Source of the DNA: Prevotellaceae bacterium
GTDB lineage: Bacteria > Bacteroidota > Bacteroidia > Bacteroidales > UBA932
DNA length: 5,350 bases
NCBI GenBank assembly: GCA_031258755.1
Contig: JAIRMK010000115.1
Span: 1 to 5,350 of the forward strand
Direction: 5' to 3'
Each line of letters opens with the position of its first letter. Positions within the stretch are counted from its first letter, which is position 1. The position numbers and the translations under genes are program-made. Under the pieces are notes generated by a model, which saw only the letters and a program-made list of their open reading frames with translations, was not told the origin of the DNA and ran no database searches. This document shows positions 1-5,246 of the stretch, in pieces.

Positions 1-27
1 TATTTGCGGGAAATAAAAGGAATATGA
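1..27 (+). CDS. 3' end of an upstream gene (partial)
   Basis: The frame starting at base 1 is open for eight codons (reading YLREIKGI) and stops at TGA 25-27. This stop shares its last A with the ATG at 27 of the PIN gene, a TGATG junction typical of translational coupling. Only the last residues are visible, so no product can be assigned. By position it would be the first gene of the PIN operon and could be an antitoxin, but that is inference. An open frame this short could also be chance. Confidence 0.3.
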   Translation, partial: YLREIKGI

Positions 28-482
28 TGAAATTCTACGTGGACACATCCGTTTGGGGAGGCTTTAATGATACGGAATTTTCGGCATGTACTGTTCCTTT
101 TTTTGAGCAGGCAAAACAGGGACTGTTTACGCTTATCCTGTCGGATGTAACGCTTAAAGAATTGCAAACAGCACCGGAAATCGTTCGGGATTTACCGACA
201 ACAATACCTGCTGCATTCCTTGAAGTAGTAGAGATAACAGATGAACAGCTATTGCTGGCAAACAGATACGTACAAGAAGGCGCGTTAACGTCTAAATGCT
301 ATTCTGATGCCCAACACATTGCCATTGCAAGCATTTTGAAGGCAGATGGTTTAGTGAGTTGGAACTTTAAACACATGGTCAACTTCTTTCGTGTTCGGCA
401 GTATAACGCCATCAACTTGAAATTTGGCTATTCAATTATAAATATAATAACTCCAAAGGAACTGATATATGAAAAAGAATAA
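27..482 (+). CDS. PIN-domain protein, VapC-like toxin family
   Basis: This is a predicted cytoplasmic PIN-fold ribonuclease of the VapC toxin type; such enzymes cut RNA with Mg2+ held by a cluster of acidic residues. Counting from the ATG at 27 (151 aa), the visible sites are D6 in FYVDTSV, E45 in TLKELQ, D94 in YSDAQHIAIA, and N113 in SWNFKH, where many PIN proteins have a fourth acid. From memory, the SWNFKH-VN wording is normal for this Bacteroidota and cyanobacterial subfamily, so N113 need not mean inactivity. An ATG at 24 is also possible. ATG 27 is preferred because the AAAGGA at 16-21 lies 5 nt from it but only 2 nt from the other, and homologues begin MKxYxDTS. The 3' end overlaps the next small gene by 14 nt. 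The fold is confident; toxicity and target are inferred. Confidence 0.85.
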   Translation: MKFYVDTSVWGGFNDTEFSACTVPFFEQAKQGLFTLILSDVTLKELQTAPEIVRDLPTTIPAAFLEVVEITDEQLLLANRYVQEGALTSKCYSDAQHIAIASILKADGLVSWNFKHMVNFFRVRQYNAINLKFGYSIINIITPKELIYEKE

Positions 483-633
483 GCAGGACAAAGAATTCCA
501 TGTAATGGAATTTGTACGCAATGTTCGTGCAGAAATGAACGAATTGTATTTGCAAGACAAACAAAAGTATATTTCCACTTTGCGGGAAGCTTCCGCCGAT
601 TATAAATTACGCAGAGAACAACAAAGCAGGTAA
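469..633 (+). CDS. 54-aa small protein, putative antitoxin/partner of the upstream PIN protein
   Basis: This short frame reads MKKNKQDKEFHVMEFVRNVR at its start and ends LRREQQSR. It begins 14 nt inside the PIN gene and has a good ribosome-binding site, AAAGGA at 455-460, 8 nt before the ATG. The protein is highly charged, lacks a membrane segment and is probably mostly helical. Its start resembles, from memory, small proteins with a K-FDAVxMMRxIRD pattern encoded directly after PIN genes of this subfamily, so a role as cognate antitoxin is reasonable. This would be a toxin-first order, the reverse of classical vapBC. No DNA-binding motif is evident. Its TAA stop lies inside the first TAACTCC heptamer of the following repeat. 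The gene is likely real on overlap and RBS grounds; its function is inferred. Confidence 0.7.
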   Translation: MKKNKQDKEFHVMEFVRNVRAEMNELYLQDKQKYISTLREASADYKLRREQQSR

Positions 634-644
634 CTCCTAACTCC
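631..644 (+). repeat. Two tandem TAACTCC heptamers
   Basis: TAACTCC occurs twice in a row directly at the stop codon of the 54-aa gene and runs into the 55-bp promoter repeat, whose first bases (ACTCC) are shared with the second heptamer. The same heptamer family recurs at 1380-1407. No function is evident. Confidence 0.6.
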
Positions 645-694
645 TATAACTTCTTTGCCCTTGTGCTAAAATCCAAATTTTTCATGTAAATTTG
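640..694 (+). repeat. 55-bp direct repeat, copy 1 (upstream of the second PIN operon)
   Basis: Bases 640-694 match 2168-2222 in the same orientation at 53 of 55 positions. The only differences are GC at 665-666 against AG at 2193-2194. Identity stops sharply at both ends, and both copies end exactly with the -7 promoter element TAAATTTG. Each lies shortly before a start codon within a shared ATTATGG. The two copies bracket about 1.5 kb holding the second PIN operon and trmN. Confidence 0.9.
661..694 (+). promoter_or_regulatory. Bacteroidota-type promoter for the second PIN operon
   Basis: TAAATTTG at 687-694 is a full match to the TAnnTTTG -7 element used by the Bacteroidota primary sigma factor. 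A TTG at 661-663 is the best -33 candidate, but its 23-nt spacer is longer than the usual 19-21. Transcription would start near 700, giving a leader of about 20 nt before the ATG at 722. Confidence 0.6.
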
Positions 695-721
695 TAGCCG
701 GTATCAAAAAGAATATCAATT

Positions 722-955
722 ATGGAAGCAATGCTTGAAAGAAGAAATCGAACACAACGCATCAACTATTATGTTTCGACGCTGAAACGCAGTCAGCCCG
801 AGATGTTGGAACAAGGCTTGAAAACAATATATTTGCGGGCTATGGCACAAAAACTAGACAGCACGGTGCTTGAAAATAAAATCACCATGCAGGAAATAGT
901 TGACGAAGTAAATGCATTAAGAAAAGAGCATTATGAAAAACAAAACCGTATTTGA
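722..955 (+). CDS. 77-aa putative antitoxin of a PIN toxin operon
   Basis: This is a small, charged, probably helical protein encoded directly before a PIN toxin gene and overlapping it by 23 nt. That arrangement is the classic antitoxin-toxin order and suggests coupled translation. I do not recognise the family from sequence and see no clear ribbon-helix-helix, AbrB or HTH signature, so the antitoxin label rests on position, size and the toxin family downstream. The segment around MEAMLERRNRTQRINYYV is basic and could contact nucleic acid. The rest, up to ALRKEHYEKQNRI, looks like amphipathic helix that could wrap the toxin. The start at 722 lies about 28 nt after the promoter -7 element and lacks a clear Shine-Dalgarno site. 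A second Met at codon 4 is an alternative start. The region is AT-rich relative to trmN and mutS. Confidence 0.72.
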   Translation: MEAMLERRNRTQRINYYVSTLKRSQPEMLEQGLKTIYLRAMAQKLDSTVLENKITMQEIVDEVNALRKEHYEKQNRI

Positions 956-1346
956 TGTCAATATTTGGATAAGTTATTTCCTTACCGGCAAATCCGAAGA
1001 AATAATTGATATGGTAGACAACAACGATGTGCTTTTCTATCGTTCGGCACAATTAATGTCGGAATTGCAAGAAGTGATAAATCGTCCGAAATTTGCAAAA
1101 TATTTTCCAAACGGCACAACGGAATATGTTTTGTTTGTAGAACTACTTGCCGAACATTTTTCCACACGAGCTGTTTTTAATCAATGTCCTGACCCGAAAG
1201 ATAATTATCTTTTTGATTTGGCATATCAAAGCTATTCCGATTACCTTGTTTCGGGTGATAAAAAAGTGCTTGCCGTTCCTGCTGCCGGACATTCTTTAAA
1301 ATTACTTTCCTTATCCGCATTTAAAACTGCAATAGGCATGGGTTAA
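933..1346 (+). CDS. PIN-domain toxin, COG1569-like family
   Basis: This is a predicted cytoplasmic PIN ribonuclease, the toxin of the two-gene operon starting at 722. Visible active-site candidates in the 137 residues are D8 in VFDVNIWIS, E44 in LMSELQEV, D90 in the strongly diagnostic CPDPKDNYLFDLA (85-97), and D109 in VSGDKKVL, giving a complete acidic set. The RPKF motif after the glutamate and the DPKDN block are hallmarks of the family annotated as 'putative toxin-antitoxin system toxin component, PIN family'. Length is normal and nothing suggests truncation. The purine-rich AAGAAAAGAG just before the ATG can serve as RBS. The gene is AT-rich (19 G/C in the 60 bases from 961), unlike trmN just downstream, which suggests acquisition by transfer. 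The fold is confident; the RNA target is unknown. Confidence 0.87.
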   Translation: MKNKTVFDVNIWISYFLTGKSEEIIDMVDNNDVLFYRSAQLMSELQEVINRPKFAKYFPNGTTEYVLFVELLAEHFSTRAVFNQCPDPKDNYLFDLAYQSYSDYLVSGDKKVLAVPAAGHSLKLLSLSAFKTAIGMG

Positions 1347-1379
1347 TGATTAATGGTTAGTTGTTAAATCATTAAATCG

Positions 1380-1407
1380 TAATTCTTAACTCATAACTCT
1401 TAACTCC
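1380..1407 (+). repeat. Four tandem TAAYTCN heptamers
   Basis: The units read TAATTCT, TAACTCA, TAACTCT and TAACTCC in exact 7-base register, directly before the methyltransferase start. The last unit supplies the in-frame TAA (1401-1403) that limits how far upstream that gene can start. The same motif appears at 631-644. Confidence 0.65.
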
Positions 1408-1409
1408 CC

Positions 1410-2120
1410 TTGTCAAACACTTGTTTTCGATTCAAGCAATTTACCGTGCAGCAGTCCGGCGCGGCCATGAAGGTGAATACCGATGGCGTGCTGCTGGGTG
1501 CGTGGACGCCGGCGGAGCAGCCCGGGCGGGCGCTCGACGTGGGCGCCGGTACCGGCGTGATTGCCCTGATGCTGGCGCAGCGCAACGCCCGCCTCCTGAT
1601 TGACGCGGTAGAAATAGACGCGGCGTCGGTGCGGCAGGCGGCGGCCAACGTGCAACAAAGTCCGTGGAGTGCACGCATACAGGTTATCCACACGTCGTTT
1701 CAGCAGTTTGCGCAGGCCGCCGCCGCCCGCTACCAGTTTATCGTGTCGAACCCGCCCTACTTTGTCAACGCCCTACAGCCCACCAACGAGAAACGCCTGA
1801 TAACGCGGCACGCCGCCACCTTGCCTTACGCCGCCCTGCTCGATGGCGCCGCCACGCTGTTAGCGCCCGGCGGTCGCTTAAGCGTGATATTGCCTTGCGT
1901 GGAGGGGGAACTCTTTGTGGCGCAGGCCGCCGCCGCCGGCTTCTACTGCACGCAGAAGACCGCCGTGTACGCCGTTGCCGGAAAGCCGCCGAAGCGCCTG
2001 CTGCTCTTGTTTGCCCGGGAGCCGGCGCCGTTGCGGGAGTCTTCGCTGGTTATTCGTTTGTCGCACGGCGCCGGCTACACCCCCGAATACAAATCCCTGA
2101 CCGGGGCGTTCTACCTTTAA
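1410..2120 (+). CDS. trmN: tRNA1(Val) (adenine(37)-N6)-methyltransferase, TrmN/YfiC family
   Basis: This predicted SAM-dependent enzyme methylates N6 of adenine 37, next to the anticodon, in tRNA-Val. In the 236 residues the family opening FRFKQFTVQQ (6-15) is followed by AMKVNTDGVLLGAW (19-32). Next come SAM-binding motif I DVGAGTG (43-49), the acidic end of strand 2 (VEID, 67-70), and the catalytic NPPY (114-117), which marks amino-group methyltransferases. The end, YTPEYKSLTGAFYL, also fits the family. The start is TTG at 1410: an in-frame TAA lies at 1401-1403 and the next ATG is codon 20, after conserved residues. The gene is very GC-rich and alanine-rich, with AQAAAA twice (101-106 and 171-176) encoded by the same 18 bases. 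It lies 63 nt after the PIN gene with no clear promoter of its own, so read-through from 687 is possible. Confidence 0.9.
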   Translation: MSNTCFRFKQFTVQQSGAAMKVNTDGVLLGAWTPAEQPGRALDVGAGTGVIALMLAQRNARLLIDAVEIDAASVRQAAANVQQSPWSARIQVIHTSFQQFAQAAAARYQFIVSNPPYFVNALQPTNEKRLITRHAATLPYAALLDGAATLLAPGGRLSVILPCVEGELFVAQAAAAGFYCTQKTAVYAVAGKPPKRLLLLFAREPAPLRESSLVIRLSHGAGYTPEYKSLTGAFYL

Positions 2121-2125
2121 TGTGC

Positions 2126-2158
2126 TAATGTGACTAATTACATTAATGTGACTAATTA
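2126..2158 (+). repeat. 15-bp direct repeat between trmN and mutS
   Basis: TAATGTGACTAATTA occurs at 2126-2140 and again at 2144-2158 with an 18-base period. A third partial TAATGTG at 2118-2124 overlaps the trmN stop codon. It lies just upstream of the mutS promoter repeat and could be an operator or simply slippage-derived spacer; nothing in the sequence decides this. Confidence 0.7.
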
Positions 2159-2167
2159 AGCGTTTTT

Positions 2168-2222
2168 ACTCCTATAACTTCTTTGCCCTTGTAGTAAAAT
2201 CCAAATTTTTCATGTAAATTTG
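2168..2222 (+). repeat. 55-bp direct repeat, copy 2 (mutS promoter)
   Basis: This is the second copy of the element at 640-694, differing only at 2193-2194. Here it ends 9 nt before the mutS ATG. Because mutS is the core gene, this copy is the more likely original promoter and copy 1 the derived one, though that is inference. Confidence 0.9.
2189..2222 (+). promoter_or_regulatory. Bacteroidota-type promoter of mutS
   Basis: TAAATTTG at 2215-2222 matches the TAnnTTTG -7 element, and a TTG at 2189-2191 is a candidate -33 with a long 23-nt spacer. With initiation a few bases after the -7 element, transcription would start around 2227-2230. The mutS message would then have almost no leader. Confidence 0.65.
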
Positions 2223-2231
2223 CACCTAATT

Positions 2232-4838
2232 ATGGCTGCAAAAAATACACAAGGGCAATTATTTGCTGTTGAAACGCCGCTCATGAAGCAGTACAACCTC
2301 TTTAAGTCGAAGCATCCCGATGCGATACTGCTTTTCCGCATAGGCGATTTTTATGAAACATTCGGTAGCGACGCGGTGACGGCCAGCGAAATTCTGGGCA
2401 TTACGCTTACGCGACGCGGCAATGGCAGCGCCAGCGAAGTGAATTTGGCCGGGTTTCCGCATCATGCGCTCGATACCTACCTGCCTAAGCTGGTGCGCGC
2501 GGGCAAGCGCGTGGCCATCTGCGACCAGCTCGAAGACCCGAAAGCGGCAAAGAAGATTGTGAAGCGCGGCATCACCGAACTAGTGACGCCCGGCATCTCT
2601 TACCACGACACAATTCTCTCGCACCGCGAGAATAATTTTCTGGCGTCGGTGTATATCGAAAAGGACAGGGCGGGCGTGGCTTTCCTCGATATCTCCACAG
2701 GTGAATTTCATGCGGCCGAAGGCAGCATTGATTACGTGGACAAACTATTGGCGAGTTTCTTGCCGAAAGAAGTGTTGCACAAAAAAGAACAGGATAAACT
2801 TTTCGCCGAATACTTCGGCACGAAATACTATACGTATAAACTCGACGAATGGGCGTATTCGCCCGAAGCGACGCGCGACAAGCTGCTGACGCACTTTCAG
2901 ACCGCCTCGCTGAAAGGCTTTGGCGTGGAAGGATTGTCGCTGGGCATTGTGGCGGCCGGAGCGGTGCTGTTCTACCTCGAACTTACGCAACACGACCGGC
3001 TGAAACATATCACCGCCATCTCGCGTATTGACGAAGACCGCTACGTGTGGCTCGACCGCTTTACCGTGCGCAACCTCGAACTGTTTTATTCGCCGCACGA
3101 AAACGCACGCACGCTGGCCGACGTAATCGACAAAACCATCTCGCCGATGGGCGCCCGCCTGCTGAAGCGCTGGATAGGCATGCCGTTGAAAGAAGTACAG
3201 CAAATCAATGCACGTCTTCACACGGTGGATTATTTCCTGCAACATGAGGAATTGTGCGAGGAAATGAAGTCGAACATTTACGAAATAGGCGACTTGGAAC
3301 GTATGATTTCACGGGCGGCGGCCGGACGTATCCTGCCGCGCGAAGTGGTGCAGCTGAAACGTGCGCTGCTGGCGCTGAAACCCATAAAGCAGGCGTGCAA
3401 AAAAGCGGAAGAACCCACTTTACGGAAAATCGGAGAGCAGCTTAATGAGTGCGAAAGCATGGTGCAACGCATAACGAAAGAGCTGGCACCCGAGCCCGTC
3501 AACCAAATCGGCAAGGGAACGGTCATAGCCGAAGGCGTAAATGCAGAACTTGACGACTTGCGCAATATCTCGCGCCATGGTAAAGATTACCTGCTCAACA
3601 TCCAGCAACAGGAGGCTCAACGCACCGGTATAACTTCGCTGAAAGTGGCGTTCAACAACGTGTTCGGCTATTACATCGAAGTGCGCAATACCCATAAAGA
3701 TAAAGTGCCGCGCGAATGGATTCGCAAGCAAACACTCGTGGGCGCCGAGCGTTATATTACCGAAGAACTGAAACAGTATGAGTCCAAAATATTAGGCGCC
3801 GAAGAGAAAATACTGGCTATCGAACAACAGTTGTTTAGCGATTTGGTGTTGTCGTTGCTCGATTACATCACGCCGGTGCAGTTGAATGCATCGCTGGTGG
3901 CGCAGCTCGACTGTTTGCTGTCGTTCGCCGAACTGTCGCGGAAGCACAACTACTGCAAGCCTGTGGTAGACGATGGCGAGGTCATCGACATCAAGCAGGG
4001 GCGGCATCCGGTGATTGAACAGATGCTGCCGCCCGGCGAACAATATGTGGCCAACGACGTGTGGCTCGACCGCACCGAACAGCAGATTATCATTATCACA
4101 GGGCCGAACATGTCGGGCAAGAGCGCGCTGTTGCGGCAAACGGCGCTCATTGTGCTGTTGGCGCAAATCGGCTGTTACGTGCCGGCGACGGCGGCGCACA
4201 TCGGCGTGGTAGATAAAATATTCACCCGCGTGGGAGCCTCCGACAACATCTCGCAGGGCGAGTCGACGTTCATGGTGGAAATGAACGAAACCGCCAGCAT
4301 CCTGCACAACCTGTCCGACCGCTCGCTCATCCTGCTTGATGAAATCGGGCGCGGCACCAGCACCTACGACGGCATATCCATCGCCTGGGCCATTGTGGAA
4401 TATATCCATGAACACCCCACAGCGAAAGCCAAGACGTTGTTCGCTACACATTATCACGAACTCAACGAGATGGAAGAACTTTTCCCGCGCATCAAAAACT
4501 ACAATGTGTCGGTGAAGGAATTAGACCACCGTGTGGTGTTCCTGCGCACGCTGCAACGCGGTGGCGTGGCGCACAGCTTCGGTATTCACGTGGCGCGGAT
4601 GGCGGGCATGCCGCAACTTGTGGTGGCGCGCGCCGATAACATGTTGAAAAAATTGGAGAAGAACCACCTCTCTTCATCCCTTCCCAAAGGGGACGATGTC
4701 CGGATGTCGGTGTTTCAACTTGACGACCCCGCGCTGGCCGCTTTGCGCCATGCCTTAGACCGGATCAACCTCGAGTCCCTCTCGCCGCTCGAAGCATTCG
4801 ACGCCCTGCGCGAATTAAAGAATTTAGTGAAGAACTAA
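2232..4838 (+). CDS. mutS: DNA mismatch repair protein MutS
   Basis: MutS binds base mismatches and small loops behind the replication fork and, after ATP exchange, recruits MutL. From the ATG at 2232 the protein has 868 residues, normal for the family (E. coli 853). The N-terminal recognition domain carries GDFYE at 38-42, with F40 and E42 as the mismatch-contacting pair. Connector, lever and clamp regions follow (FGYYIE at 478-483), then GRHPVIE (590-596) opening the ATPase domain. This holds Walker A GPNMSGKS (624-631), the GASDNISQGES signature (from 668), Walker B LLDEIGRG with D703-E704, and the switch histidine H740 in ATHYHEL. RMSVFQL (824-830) may be a beta-clamp contact. A TTG start at 2220 is possible on paper but lies in the promoter -7 element. 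No frameshift or missing key residue is seen. No terminator is obvious. Confidence 0.97.
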   Translation: MAAKNTQGQLFAVETPLMKQYNLFKSKHPDAILLFRIGDFYETFGSDAVTASEILGITLTRRGNGSASEVNLAGFPHHALDTYLPKLVRAGKRVAICDQLEDPKAAKKIVKRGITELVTPGISYHDTILSHRENNFLASVYIEKDRAGVAFLDISTGEFHAAEGSIDYVDKLLASFLPKEVLHKKEQDKLFAEYFGTKYYTYKLDEWAYSPEATRDKLLTHFQTASLKGFGVEGLSLGIVAAGAVLFYLELTQHDRLKHITAISRIDEDRYVWLDRFTVRNLELFYSPHENARTLADVIDKTISPMGARLLKRWIGMPLKEVQQINARLHTVDYFLQHEELCEEMKSNIYEIGDLERMISRAAAGRILPREVVQLKRALLALKPIKQACKKAEEPTLRKIGEQLNECESMVQRITKELAPEPVNQIGKGTVIAEGVNAELDDLRNISRHGKDYLLNIQQQEAQRTGITSLKVAFNNVFGYYIEVRNTHKDKVPREWIRKQTLVGAERYITEELKQYESKILGAEEKILAIEQQLFSDLVLSLLDYITPVQLNASLVAQLDCLLSFAELSRKHNYCKPVVDDGEVIDIKQGRHPVIEQMLPPGEQYVANDVWLDRTEQQIIIITGPNMSGKSALLRQTALIVLLAQIGCYVPATAAHIGVVDKIFTRVGASDNISQGESTFMVEMNETASILHNLSDRSLILLDEIGRGTSTYDGISIAWAIVEYIHEHPTAKAKTLFATHYHELNEMEELFPRIKNYNVSVKELDHRVVFLRTLQRGGVAHSFGIHVARMAGMPQLVVARADNMLKKLEKNHLSSSLPKGDDVRMSVFQLDDPALAALRHALDRINLESLSPLEAFDALRELKNLVKN

Positions 4839-4850
4839 GATGGATGAAGG

Positions 4851-4942
4851 ATGATGGATGATGTAAGAACCGATAGAGAAACCAAAATGACACAGAAAGA
4901 CACAGATAAATGCGCTTCGCGCGATAAAGCCGCTTCGCGGCC
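4851..4942 (+). repeat. Left arm of a long inverted repeat
   Basis: Bases 4851-4934 are the exact reverse complement of 5150-5233 (84 bp, checked in ten-base blocks). The pairing continues to 4942/5142 with two mismatches, at 4935/5149 and 4939/5145. The arm contains GACACAGAAAGACACAGATA, then two small hairpins, GCGC-TTC-GCGC and GCCGC-TTC-GCGGC. It begins 12 bases after the mutS stop. Confidence 0.95.
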
Positions 4943-5141
4943 GGAAGATTGCTTCCTGCTTCGCAAGCTCGCAGTCGCAATGACGAGCGCTTCGCGCGAG
5001 ATTGCTTCGTCCTCGTGACGGAACCGTCCCGCAGGGTTGTTTTGCCTTTCCCCGGCACCGGGGAATCGTCCCGCACCATCCCACCCGTCATAATCTTTAA
5101 ATCTTTAAATAAACAATATCATGAAAAAAACGCGTTTATCA
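4943..5141. other. Centre of the inverted repeat: hairpin-rich, no intact gene
   Basis: About 200 bases separate the arms. The left half carries AGATTGCTTC twice (4946-4955 and 4999-5008), TCGCAATGACGAG between them, and the hairpin GCGCTTCGCGCGA (4987-4999) already present in the left arm at 4912-4924. This ATTGCTTC...GCAATGACG pattern resembles dispersed palindromic intergenic repeats I recall from several bacteria. The right half changes to AT-rich DNA with AATCTTTA in tandem at 5092-5107, like a normal gene upstream region. The open frames crossing this region on both strands are low-complexity translations of the repeats, so I call none of them. Confidence 0.6.
5048..5065. repeat. Perfect 8-bp stem hairpin
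   Basis: TTCCCCGG and CCGGGGAA flank a 2-base CA centre, a strong GC-rich stem with a very tight loop. There is no T-run after it on the plus strand, so a classical intrinsic terminator is not supported. It is most simply one more palindrome of the repeat cluster. Confidence 0.55.
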
Positions 5142-5246
5142 GGCGGCGCAGCGGCTTTATCGCGCGAAGCGCATTTATCTGTGTCTTTCTGTGTCATTTT
5201 GGTTTCTCTATCGGTTCTTACATCATCCATCATTGTCACGTCCTAA
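5121..5246 (+). pseudogene. Possible 5' end of a gene broken by the repeat arm and IS
   Basis: An ATG at 5121 follows AT-rich DNA that looks like a Bacteroidota gene upstream region (TTTAAATAAACAATATC). It opens MKKTRLSG, a start typical of secreted or lipoprotein genes. From about 5142 the frame runs into the right arm of the inverted repeat, and it stops at TAA 5244-5246, just inside the IS end. As read it would encode 41 residues with a hydrophobic stretch (VSFCVILVSLSVL), but that part is translated repeat sequence. I read it as the first few codons of a gene disrupted by the insertions; it may equally be chance. Confidence 0.25.
5142..5233 (-). repeat. Right arm of the long inverted repeat
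   Basis: This is the partner of 4851-4942, perfect over 5150-5233. It ends at 5233, exactly where an IS3-type terminus begins. On the left arm side the DNA continues outward as GATGGATGAAGG (4839-4850), whose complement is missing here, so the arm may originally have been longer. Confidence 0.95.

Noticed and set aside
1..839. TATTTGCGGG at 1-10 and again at 830-839, both in frames reading YLR
   Set aside because: A 10-base match with no extension; not enough to claim that the upstream gene is related to the 77-aa protein.
1344..1374. Hairpin TAATGATT/AATCATTA after the second PIN gene as a terminator
   Set aside because: The stem is only 8 bp of nearly all A/T with a 15-base loop and no following T-run.
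1710..1937. 18-base repeat (1710-1727 and 1920-1937) inside trmN as a mobile or regulatory repeat
   Set aside because: Both copies are in frame and encode AQAAAA. Alanine codon bias in a GC-rich gene explains them.
2220..2231. TTG start adding four residues to MutS
   Set aside because: The TTG is part of the -7 promoter box and would precede the transcription start. MAAKNTQG from the ATG at 2232 fits the family.
2745..4457. Long minus-strand frames inside mutS (166 and 221 aa)
   Set aside because: They are antisense shadows of a GC-rich coding sequence with arginine- and histidine-rich low-information translations, while the plus strand is an unmistakable MutS.
4765..5091. 108-aa and 86-aa minus-strand frames after mutS
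   Set aside because: They read through the left repeat arm and hairpin cluster, and the arm peptide (SAFICVFLCHFGFS) also appears in a plus-strand frame over the right arm. That is expected of repeat DNA, not of a gene.
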